Of a stretch of 12,140 bases of DNA, positions 1-5,313 are shown piece after piece (the first letter of the stretch is position 1; the number at the start of each line of letters is the position of its first letter). The position numbers and the translations under genes are program-made. The notes beneath the pieces are model-generated. The model searched no databases and had not been told where the DNA came from. It was given only the letters and a program-made list of their open reading frames with translations. The DNA lies in contig JAEZGQ010000117.1 in the NCBI GenBank assembly GCA_023416895.1, positions 1 through 12,140 on the forward strand, read 5' to 3'. The DNA is from Bacillota bacterium (GTDB taxonomy: Bacteria > Bacillota > Clostridia > Christensenellales > CAG-138).

Positions 1-1
1 C

Positions 2-532
2 ATACACGAGGCCCTAAAGCAGATGGATGAGCAAAGCAGGCGGGAGCAATCCGCTGCCGCCTGCCAAAACCTCGTGCGGCTAAACGCGTTTCAAAGCGCA
101 AAAACGGTGCTGGTTTACCGTGCGCTTCCTACGGAGTGCGACCCTTCGCAGCTTGCAAGCGCGGCGCTTTTATGTGGGAAGCGGGTTGCATATCCCGTGT
201 GCGGTGAGGGTCGGAGCCTTCGTTTGTATGTACCGCACGATGAAATGGCTTTTGTGCTTAGCAATTACGGCATTTATGAGCCGGAACCGGCCCGTTCAAA
301 AGAGGTGCCGGAGCAAGAAATCGACTTTATCGTGGTGCCGGGGCTTGCATTTGATCGCTTCGGCGGCAGGCTTGGGCGGGGTGCGGGCTATTACGACAGG
401 CTTCTTTCGCGAACAACCGCCTTCAAAGCGGGTTTCGCGTTTTCGGAGCAACTTGTCGAATCCGTTCCAATGGAGCCGTTTGATGTAAAAATGGATTGTG
501 TAGCCGCTTCCAAATGGATTTATTGTGAATAA
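2..532 (+). CDS. fthC: 5-formyltetrahydrofolate cyclo-ligase, 5' end missing
   Basis: This cytosolic enzyme uses ATP to convert 5-formyltetrahydrofolate to 5,10-methenyltetrahydrofolate, returning folate to the one-carbon pool. The family signature is clear near the C-terminus: VPGLAFDRFGGRLGRGAGYY followed by DRLL, the glycine-rich loop with conserved YYDR. An FQSAKTVLVYRALPTE stretch matches the usual first beta strand. The first internal ATG is at 23, but the residue there aligns with the middle of the family's N-terminal helix (the M of the usual M-S-x-E-E-R), and the frame is open back to base 2. The true start and the N-terminal K-x-x-LR region therefore most likely lie just outside the window. 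The stop codon is embedded in a terminator-like hairpin. Family assignment is firm; the exact N-terminus is unknown. Confidence 0.9.
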   Translation: MHEALKQMDEQSRREQSAAACQNLVRLNAFQSAKTVLVYRALPTECDPSQLASAALLCGKRVAYPVCGEGRSLRLYVPHDEMAFVLSNYGIYEPEPARSKEVPEQEIDFIVVPGLAFDRFGGRLGRGAGYYDRLLSRTTAFKAGFAFSEQLVESVPMEPFDVKMDCVAASKWIYCE

Positions 533-544
533 ATCCCATTTTTT
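512..544 (+). terminator. A+T-rich intrinsic terminator overlapping a stop codon
   Basis: The left arm 512-524 (AAATGGATTTATT) pairs with 528-541 across a 3-base GTG loop, giving 13 pairs with a single bulged C at 537. A run of six T follows from 539 to 544. The cyclo-ligase stop TAA at 530-532 lies inside the right arm. Few G-C pairs make it weaker than the other terminators here, but its place between a stop codon and the next promoter fits a transcript end. Confidence 0.5.
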
Positions 545-545
545 C

Positions 546-575
546 TTGTATAAGTCAAGGTAAAAATGCTACAAT
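546..575 (+). promoter_or_regulatory. Sigma-A-type promoter for the rsmD operon
   Basis: The -35 box TTGTAT (546-551) and -10 box TACAAT (570-575) are separated by 18 bases. It begins directly after the preceding terminator T-run and would start RNA near 582, leaving a leader of about 74 bases before the GTG of rsmD. The call rests on consensus match only. Confidence 0.55.
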
Positions 576-595
576 ACTTGCGTCAAGCGCCCGCG

Positions 596-620
596 GCGGC
601 TTCTTATATGAAGAAGCCGC
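596..620 (+). promoter_or_regulatory. Perfect 10-bp hairpin in the rsmD leader
   Basis: GCGGCTTCTT (596-605) pairs perfectly with AAGAAGCCGC (611-620) around a 5-base loop. It lies between the proposed promoter and the rsmD ribosome-binding site. No T-run follows directly, so it does not look like a simple terminator. The next T-run is at 636-640. A short CCGC/GCGG stem (617-627) would use the same right arm, so alternative folds are possible but weak. Function is unknown. Confidence 0.45.
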
Positions 621-655
621 AGGGCGGTTGCAGCGTTTTTCGGTCGGAGGGCTTC

Positions 656-1210
656 GTGAGGATCATTGCCGGAAGCAGAAGAGGCGTACCGCTTATGGCG
701 CCAAAGGGCATGAACACAAGGCCGACGCTCGATAGGGTCAAGGAATCGGTCTTCGGCATTCTCCAGTTTGAGCTGGAGGGAAAAACCGTACTCGATCTTT
801 TTGCGGGTTCCGGCGGGCTTGGCCTAGAAGCGCTTTCACGCGGCGCGAGGTTTGCTGTGTTTAACGATAAGGACCGCGAAAGCGTATCCGTTCTTCGAAA
901 AAACATAGAAAAACTTCGTTTTGGGGAAGTTTCAGCGGTTTACTCGATGGACTGTTCGGCCCTCTTAAAGCGTATGGTGCAGGACGGGCAAAGGTTTGAC
1001 ATTGTGTTTCTCGATCCGCCGTATGAAGCGGGTCTCTTGGAAAAGGCAATGGACGAGCTTTCTACGCTTGAGCTCCTCAACAAAGGGTTTATTGTTGTGG
1101 CGGAGCATTCGCACAAGAAGCCGCCGGCACGCATGCCGAGGTTTTCCTTACGCGACAGTCGCCGCTATGGCGATGTGGCCGTATCATTCTTCGTCGGGGA
1201 GGGCGGCTAA
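656..1210 (+). CDS. rsmD: 16S rRNA (guanine-966-N2)-methyltransferase RsmD
   Basis: RsmD uses S-adenosylmethionine to methylate N2 of a guanine in the 16S rRNA of the small ribosomal subunit. The 184-residue product begins MRIIAGSRRG, the family's usual N-terminus, followed by TRPTLDRVKESVF at residues 21-33, SAM-binding motif I (VLDLFAGSGGLGLEAL) at 45-60 and the catalytic DPPY at 120-123. I chose the GTG at 656 because GGAGGG (646-651) sits just upstream and the protein then has normal family length. An upstream ATG at 566 is in frame but overlaps the promoter -10 box and adds residues foreign to the family. The stop overlaps the coaD start by one base (TAATG), so the two are probably translationally coupled. 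Confidence 0.95.
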   Translation: MRIIAGSRRGVPLMAPKGMNTRPTLDRVKESVFGILQFELEGKTVLDLFAGSGGLGLEALSRGARFAVFNDKDRESVSVLRKNIEKLRFGEVSAVYSMDCSALLKRMVQDGQRFDIVFLDPPYEAGLLEKAMDELSTLELLNKGFIVVAEHSHKKPPARMPRFSLRDSRRYGDVAVSFFVGEGG

Positions 1211-1698
1211 TGCGCATTGCTGTTTATCCGGGCAGCTTCGACCCGCTTACCTGCGGGCATATGGATCTTATAAAACGCGGTGCTGCGCTGTGCGACAAGC
1301 TTTATGTCGGCGTGCTCAACAATGCACAAAAACAGCATGTGCTTTCCCTTGAACAACGAAAGTTTTTCATCGAGCTTGCCTGCCAAGCGGTAAGCGTTAA
1401 AAATGTGGAAGTGCGCGCATTTGACGGGTTATTGGTTGGTTTTGCGGAGCAATGCGGCGCAACGGCTTTGTTAAGGGGCCTTCGAACCTCCGAGGATTTT
1501 TCGTACGAGGCGCAGCTATTTGCAGCAAACCGCCACCTTGCGCCCAACATAGAAACCGTTTACCTCGTGGCGGATCCGTCGCTTGCATTCATAAGCTCAG
1601 GGCTGGTTCGCGAAATCTGCTCGTACGGCGGCAATATAGACGGGCTGGTGCCTGATGCTATAAAAAATATCATCGCAGAAAGGTTGTCAAAGAGATGA
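1210..1698 (+). CDS. coaD: Phosphopantetheine adenylyltransferase (CoA synthesis)
   Basis: CoaD joins ATP and 4'-phosphopantetheine to form dephospho-CoA, the penultimate step of coenzyme A synthesis, in the cytosol. The 162-residue protein has the usual family length. It opens with the nucleotidyltransferase motif PGSFDPLTCGH (residues 7-17), whose T-x-G-H binds the nucleotide phosphates. It also carries LLRGLRTSEDFSYEAQLFAA, matching the conserved RGLR region, and the C-terminal ISSGLVREI signature. It follows rsmD with a one-base overlap, the classic rsmD-coaD pairing, and its TGA overlaps the next start as ATGA, so the three genes form one operon. Nothing is missing from the active site. 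Confidence 0.97.
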   Translation: MRIAVYPGSFDPLTCGHMDLIKRGAALCDKLYVGVLNNAQKQHVLSLEQRKFFIELACQAVSVKNVEVRAFDGLLVGFAEQCGATALLRGLRTSEDFSYEAQLFAANRHLAPNIETVYLVADPSLAFISSGLVREICSYGGNIDGLVPDAIKNIIAERLSKR

Positions 1699-2477
1699 GC
1701 ATGGATTCTCAAAACCTGAAGATTTTTGCCATACTTGAGCAAATAGAGCAAACCATTGAAAACAGCCCCCGCCCCAAGCTTGGCGGCGGCAACAAACGCC
1801 TTGTGGACATGGATGAGATCATGGATCTGATGGGCGATCTCAAGGTTACAATCCCCGAGGACATTCGCCGTGCCAACAGCGTGATGCTAGAGGCACAGAC
1901 CATGACCGACAACGCGGCCGACCACGCGCGCGACCTGGTTGAAAAGGCGCAGCGTCAAGCGGACAAGGTCATTTCTGAGGCCAACAGCACCGCACAGCAG
2001 CTTGTTGTGAAAGCGAAGGACGAATACGAGCGCCTTGTTTCCGAGGACGAAATTTATCAAGAAGCGCAAAAGCGTGCGCAGCTTCTCGCGGCAAAGGCCG
2101 AGTTCAACGCCAATGTTGTGTATGAAAACGCGAAGCTGTATGCGGATCAGGTGCTGCAAGACCTTGAGCGTTTCCTTGTGGAATACGAACAACTTGTCAA
2201 GCAAAACCGTAGGGAGCTTGACGCTCGCGCACCGCAGCCCTCCGTGCAGGCCGCGGCAGCGCCTGCTCCTCAAGCGCTTGTCGCAGCGCCAGTAAAGGCT
2301 GAGCGGCATCCCTTGAAGGCAGTCACCCCCTTAAAGAAGCAGCCGGTCGAAGAGGAATTTGATGACCTTGACGACGAGGATGAAGAGGAAGAGCAGACCG
2401 GCGGGTTTCTGAGCGGCCTATTTGGACGTAAGAAAAAGAAAGTTGAAGAGGAAGACTTCGACGACGAAGAAGAATAA
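1695..2477 (+). CDS. Coiled-coil protein with acidic tail, ATPase-annotated family beside coaD
   Basis: The function is not established. Residues 10-175 are mostly helical with many alanine, glutamate and lysine residues, and resemble the short coiled-coil proteins next to coaD in Clostridia. Those are often labelled 'ATPase' from likeness to F/V-type ATPase stalk subunits. I see no Walker A motif, so ATP hydrolysis is not supported. The early VDMDEIMDLMGDL and IPEDIRRA segments fit that family. After residue 176 comes an alanine/proline-rich linker to about 215. The tail is unusual: an acidic run EEEFDDLDDEDEEEEQ (219-234), a hydrophobic/basic patch GGFLSGLFGRKKKK (236-249), then EEEDFDDEEE (251-260). 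The start at 1695 overlaps the coaD stop by four bases; an ATG at 1701 is equally usable. A DivIVA-like scaffold is another possibility. Confidence 0.75.
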   Translation: MSMDSQNLKIFAILEQIEQTIENSPRPKLGGGNKRLVDMDEIMDLMGDLKVTIPEDIRRANSVMLEAQTMTDNAADHARDLVEKAQRQADKVISEANSTAQQLVVKAKDEYERLVSEDEIYQEAQKRAQLLAAKAEFNANVVYENAKLYADQVLQDLERFLVEYEQLVKQNRRELDARAPQPSVQAAAAPAPQALVAAPVKAERHPLKAVTPLKKQPVEEEFDDLDDEDEEEEQTGGFLSGLFGRKKKKVEEEDFDDEEE

Positions 2478-2496
2478 AATTGATTGACAAACAAGG

Positions 2497-2524
2497 GGCG
2501 GCAGATTTATCTGCCGCCTTTTTT
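2497..2524 (+). terminator. Strong intrinsic terminator closing the rsmD operon
   Basis: GGCGGCAGA (2497-2505) pairs perfectly with TCTGCCGCC (2510-2518) over a TTTA loop, followed by six T (2519-2524). It sits 19 bases after the coiled-coil gene stop and between convergent genes. Read on the minus strand, the same stem is followed only by CCTTGTTTGT, so it would end ylbJ transcripts less well. Confidence 0.9.
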
Positions 2525-2531
2525 GCAACCT

Positions 2532-3602
2532 TTATTGCCTATTCTTTTTTCGCCTTCGCTGCGCGGCGGCCGATAGCAGAGCCACCGTTGCCACACCAAG
2601 AAGCGATGCGGCGAAGATCATGGAGGACGAGAGCGCATTGTCGGAAAAGGTTTTTTCTTGAAACGGTTCAAACACAGTAGCGATATCGGTAATAAAAAGC
2701 GGCGTAATAAAATAGGCGATTGTTCCGGCGGCCAAGCCTTGCAGAAATTTAAAGGGCAGGTATTTTTTTGCTTCAATGCGGACGAAGCCGGCTGACTGTG
2801 CCATTACGCACAATCCGCCGAAGGAGAAGAAAAACGCGGAAACCGCTGCTGTGATTCGAACCGGCAAATCGAGCGCACTAAGCGCCTTACAGCCGTTTGA
2901 TACCTCAATGATGCCGGAAAGAATGGGCTTTGCAAGTTCTTTCGTGACGCCGAGAATGCCGAGCAGCCACGCAAGGGGGTATGCGAGCACATCGAGCGCA
3001 CCGCTTGCCAAAAGCAGACGCAAAAACACCATAAACAAAATCACGGTTGCACATATGTTCAACACCGCAAGCATGGAGGAGCGTATGGCGTCAAACAGTG
3101 CCTCAGAAAACGGGCGTGCCTGAAGCGATGCCGGTGCAACAGCGTTTCTTTTTTGTGAAACAGAGCGGAAGGCAAATGGAAGGCTCAATGCCACGGCGAT
3201 AAGTTGAGAGAGAATTACGGGCGTTGCGATGCGGGAGATCCCAAGCATTGAGGTGGCGAAACTGCCGTAGATGAACATGGGGCTTATCACGTTGAGCGCG
3301 GCGAAAAGCTTTGTAGGCGCTTCTTCGTGGCCGTACGCTTCGCCGCAGAGCCTTGCGCCCGAGGGCGCGCCCGAAACAAAGCTCAAAAGCACAAGCCCAA
3401 ACGGTGTTGCGGAGGTAAGAAGCCCCGTGTTTTTGAGCAAAGAGGTGCATATAAAAAATGGCAGCAAAGCGGGCATGAGGGATTCGACCCACAAATCAAA
3501 ACCCGCACGCGCAGCCTGCATCGCCTCGGTGTTAAAGGCGACGAGCAACGCGCATGCGAGCATGCACACGACAAACAATATCTTTTGAAACAACGTACGC
3601 AT
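2532..3602 (-). CDS. ylbJ: Sporulation integral membrane protein YlbJ
   Basis: This 356-residue polytopic membrane protein belongs to the YlbJ family, which is associated with sporulation in B. subtilis; the family carries a nucleoside-recognition 'Gate'-type fold. I see roughly eight or nine hydrophobic segments, the first at residues 8-23. Family-like motifs are LWVESLMPALLPFFICTSLL (37-56), a SGAPSGARL turn (78-85), GIIEVSNGC (230-238) and a C-terminal hydrophobic helix ending in a positively charged QRRRKKNRQ tail. It is somewhat shorter than the roughly 400-residue B. subtilis protein. It follows tmcAL by 30 bases on the same strand, so the two are likely co-transcribed. I see no good ribosome-binding site, and the ATG lies in one arm of a hairpin. 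The substrate is unknown. Confidence 0.85.
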   Translation of the reverse strand: MRTLFQKILFVVCMLACALLVAFNTEAMQAARAGFDLWVESLMPALLPFFICTSLLKNTGLLTSATPFGLVLLSFVSGAPSGARLCGEAYGHEEAPTKLFAALNVISPMFIYGSFATSMLGISRIATPVILSQLIAVALSLPFAFRSVSQKRNAVAPASLQARPFSEALFDAIRSSMLAVLNICATVILFMVFLRLLLASGALDVLAYPLAWLLGILGVTKELAKPILSGIIEVSNGCKALSALDLPVRITAAVSAFFFSFGGLCVMAQSAGFVRIEAKKYLPFKFLQGLAAGTIAYFITPLFITDIATVFEPFQEKTFSDNALSSSMIFAASLLGVATVALLSAAAQRRRKKNRQ

Positions 3603-3627
3603 CGGTACATCTATATGACCGATGCGT
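3597..3627 (-). promoter_or_regulatory. Inverted repeat enclosing the ylbJ start codon
   Basis: In minus-strand RNA, ACGCATCGGT (3627-3618) can pair perfectly with ACCGATGCGT (3606-3597) across an 11-base loop. The ylbJ ATG (3602-3600) lies inside the second arm, so the fold would hide the start codon. The element fills most of the 30-base tmcAL-ylbJ gap. It could limit ylbJ translation, act as a weak terminator after tmcAL (only a TTGTTT tract follows), or be a protein-binding dyad. Confidence 0.5.
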
Positions 3628-3632
3628 GCGTT

Positions 3633-4841
3633 TCATACGATGATAAGCTTCGTGCTGTAATCAAATGCGGCGGCTTTTTTCAGCGGGAGCGCAAGCGGCG
3701 CGACTTCCGCCGCTAGGAGGTCGATGTCGTGGAGGCGTTTTGCGCCTCGCGGCAAGGAGGCTGCGTCCGAAAAGCGCGTTACAACGGGCAGGGTTGCTTT
3801 TTCGCTAAGCACACCGAGTAGGGAAAGCGCGCTTTGCTTTACGCCCAGCACGCGGATATAGGGGAGGGCGTCTTCGTAAATTTCCTCTTGAACGCCCAAA
3901 AGCGCGTAAATGAGAATGCGCCTGAGCCGCGCAAGCGTATAGCGCTTGGTTTTGATGCGCAAGAGCAGCTCGTTATAGCTTTCTGCCTCCCGCGCACCGC
4001 GGTACAAAACGTTTTCCAGCCCCTCGCTTACATCGGGGAGCGAGGAAAGCTCCTCACGCGACATCCTCCGAAGTGCGTATAAAATGGCATCGGAAAGCCG
4101 GCTTTGCGCATAGGGCGCTCCGCCTTCGCTGAGCAGGCGAAAAACATCGATCGATACACTTTCGGGCAGACAGGCGCTTAAAGCGCCTGAATCGTTCTCT
4201 AAAACGGAACGCCGTAATGCCGAAGCGCTGGCGATAGAGCCGAAGGAAAGCGCTGCGTCGTGTGCCGCGCCGATGCGTTTTACGGCATAAGGCGTAATTT
4301 GCGGTGCGTAGCGGTCGATCGCCTTGATGTATTCGATGCCTAAAATATCGTTGGGCTGAGAAAGAGCCTCGCGGAATTGGCCACCGTGATGCTCCGCAAG
4401 CGCGCGCGCACGCGCGCTCGGAAAGGAAACTCCCTGCTTGAGGTGCGTGACAAGGGTCTGCTTGTGCTGCTCGGTTTCCTCGGATGAAAGCTGTGCCATA
4501 TGCTTTACTGCGGTAACGTCGCCCGATTCGCTGCCGAAACATAGGACGTCCACAATGCCGGTGCCACCCAAAATGCGCACAGCACCCTGCGCAAACCGCT
4601 CCGCCGTTGCACAGGCATGAGTCGTGGGAAGTTGCAAAACAAGATCCGCACCGTTTTGGAGCGCCCATTTTGCACGGGAATATTTGTCGAACATGGCGAC
4701 TTCGCCGCGCTGCACAAAGCTGCCGCTCATCACAACCGCGACGAACCGGCAGCCTGTTAGGCGGCGCGTTTCTTCGAGCTGATAACGGTGCCCGTTGTGG
4801 AAAGGGTTGTATTCGGCAATAATCCCTGCGCAATTGTGCAT
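3633..4841 (-). CDS. tmcAL: tRNA(Met) cytidine acetate ligase TmcAL
   Basis: TmcAL (B. subtilis YlbM) uses ATP and free acetate to acetylate the wobble cytidine of elongator tRNA-Met, forming N4-acetylcytidine. The 402-residue protein has the family's usual length. Its N-terminal nucleotidyltransferase fold carries GIIAEYNPFHNGH (residues 6-18), whose H-x-G-H-like end binds ATP. Next come SGSFVQRGEVAMFDKYSRAK and ADLVLQLP, then FGSESGD and PNDILGIEYIKAI, all typical of the family. The ATG at 4841 is supported by a clear AAAGGAG (4855-4849 on the minus strand) seven bases upstream. A sigma-A promoter lies 40 bases upstream. It is divergent from pta-ackA, whose product acetate is its co-substrate, and precedes ylbJ. 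Confidence 0.96.
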   Translation of the reverse strand: MHNCAGIIAEYNPFHNGHRYQLEETRRLTGCRFVAVVMSGSFVQRGEVAMFDKYSRAKWALQNGADLVLQLPTTHACATAERFAQGAVRILGGTGIVDVLCFGSESGDVTAVKHMAQLSSEETEQHKQTLVTHLKQGVSFPSARARALAEHHGGQFREALSQPNDILGIEYIKAIDRYAPQITPYAVKRIGAAHDAALSFGSIASASALRRSVLENDSGALSACLPESVSIDVFRLLSEGGAPYAQSRLSDAILYALRRMSREELSSLPDVSEGLENVLYRGAREAESYNELLLRIKTKRYTLARLRRILIYALLGVQEEIYEDALPYIRVLGVKQSALSLLGVLSEKATLPVVTRFSDAASLPRGAKRLHDIDLLAAEVAPLALPLKKAAAFDYSTKLIIV

Positions 4842-4880
4842 AAAGGCACTCCTTTAAGGCTGTGGCAAATGTTTGAGTTT

Positions 4881-4909
4881 ATTATAGGGCAAGGCGCTCG
4901 CCACGTCGA
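4881..4909 (-). promoter_or_regulatory. Sigma-A-type promoter for tmcAL-ylbJ
   Basis: On the minus strand a perfect TATAAT (4886-4881) lies 17 bases downstream of TCGACG (4909-4904), a 4/6 match to the -35 consensus. RNA would start near 4874, about 33 bases before the tmcAL ATG. A 7-bp dyad covers the spacer and the -35 box. Confidence 0.65.
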
Positions 4910-4913
4910 GCGC
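4894..4913. promoter_or_regulatory. Candidate operator over the tmcAL promoter
   Basis: GCGCTCG (4894-4900) and CGAGCGC (4907-4913) form a perfect 7-bp inverted repeat with a 6-base spacer, 20 bp in all. It overlaps the tmcAL -35 box (4904-4909) and part of the spacer, where a bound repressor would block RNA polymerase. No known regulator site is recognised. Confidence 0.45.
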
Positions 4914-5037
4914 GGATTTTTGCAGGAACGGCTGTAAATCAATATTTGTCATTGACTATTGGAAAAGAATGTGGGAAAATGAAAAACGGTTAAGGAATAT
5001 CAATGTTTTTCATGGAAAAATCTCTTTCGAAAGCAAA

Positions 5038-5053
5038 ATGACAACATTGTCAT
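5038..5053. repeat. 16-bp dyad ATGACAA-CA-TTGTCAT
   Basis: ATGACAA (5038-5044) and TTGTCAT (5047-5053) are perfect inverted copies separated by two bases, the geometry of a dimeric transcription-factor site rather than an RNA hairpin. The same 7-mer occurs as a single half-site at 4946-4952 (as TTGTCAT) and at 5137-5143 (as ATGACAA). The regulator is not identified. The dyad is more than 200 bases from the pta start. Confidence 0.4.
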
Positions 5054-5080
5054 AAAAGTGCGCAAAAAGTACGTGTACCC

Positions 5081-5168
5081 TTGGAGCGTTCGTTGAAAAT
5101 GAAGGAATTTATGCAATTTTTTCATACGCGCTGTACATGACAAAATGTGTAATTCATCAACGTTCCAA
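5081..5168 (+). other. Long-range stem enclosing two smaller hairpins
   Basis: TTGGAGCGTT (5081-5090) can pair with AACGTTCCAA (5159-5168), ten pairs including one G-U. Inside it, 5099-5109 pairs with 5115-5125 (11 pairs, two G-U, 5-base loop), and ACAT/ATGT (5135-5138 with 5145-5148) can form a short third arm, a possible three-way junction. The G-U pairs hold for plus-strand RNA. It lies upstream of the proposed pta start site, so whether it is transcribed is unclear. Confidence 0.35.
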
Positions 5169-5206
5169 TATAACTAAGCGATAAGGCAGGACCCGCTGCA
5201 AAAAGC

Positions 5207-5236
5207 AGCGCGAATGGACGAATTGTCCAAAGCGCT
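5207..5236. promoter_or_regulatory. Two-part dyad abutting the pta promoter
   Basis: AGCGC (5207-5211) mirrors GCGCT (5232-5236), and inside it TGGAC (5215-5219) mirrors GTCCA (5225-5229) around GAATT. The element ends one base before the proposed -35 box, a common place for an activator or repressor. As RNA it would be a 5+5 bp stem with an internal loop. No known site is recognised. Confidence 0.4.
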
Positions 5237-5237
5237 A

Positions 5238-5265
5238 TCGACCCAATCGCGAAATATGTTATAAT
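5238..5265 (+). promoter_or_regulatory. Extended -10 promoter for pta-ackA
   Basis: A perfect TATAAT (5260-5265) is preceded by TGT (5257-5259), giving an extended -10 element. TCGACC (5238-5243) lies 16 bases upstream as a partial -35. RNA would start near 5272, leaving about 42 bases before the pta ATG. In that leader CGAAGTT (5271-5277) can pair with AACTTTG (5291-5297), next to the ribosome-binding site. Confidence 0.75.
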
Positions 5266-5313
5266 GCAAGCGAAGTTTCGGTTTCATTTCAACTTTGAAG
5301 GAGATAACGAACA

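Larger units (their letters stand above)
4914..5237. other. A+T-rich non-coding control region between tmcAL and pta
   Basis: No gene is supported here. The stretch is visibly A+T-richer than the neighbouring genes and holds several inverted repeats, listed as separate entries (5038-5053, 5081-5168, 5207-5236). Small hairpins are also visible: TTTTTC/GAAAAA around an ATG loop (5006-5020), CTTTCGAAAG (5025-5034), and CGCTGC/GCAGCG around AAAAA (5194-5210). A loose promoter-like pair TTGACT (4952-4957) and GAAAAT (4975-4980), 17 bases apart, would read towards pta, but its -10 box is poor. Confidence 0.6.

Noticed and set aside
1887..2309. A 140-codon minus-strand frame opposite the coiled-coil gene
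   Set aside because: The composition matches an antisense reading of alanine- and glutamate-rich codons; no start signal or domain is seen.
3600..3620. Sporulation sigma-E-like -10 box (CATATAGAT on the minus strand) before ylbJ
   Set aside because: RNA would begin inside the ylbJ start codon, so it cannot serve this gene, and no matching -35 element was seen.
4054..4833. A 259-codon minus-strand frame overlapping tmcAL in another frame
   Set aside because: It is arginine- and cysteine-rich, as expected for an out-of-frame reading of tmcAL, and has no family motif or ribosome-binding site.
2532..4841. Recent inversion of ylbJ-tmcAL relative to their neighbours
   Set aside because: Opposite orientation of these genes is, as far as I recall, common in Clostridia, and no inverted repeats or scar sequences flank the block.
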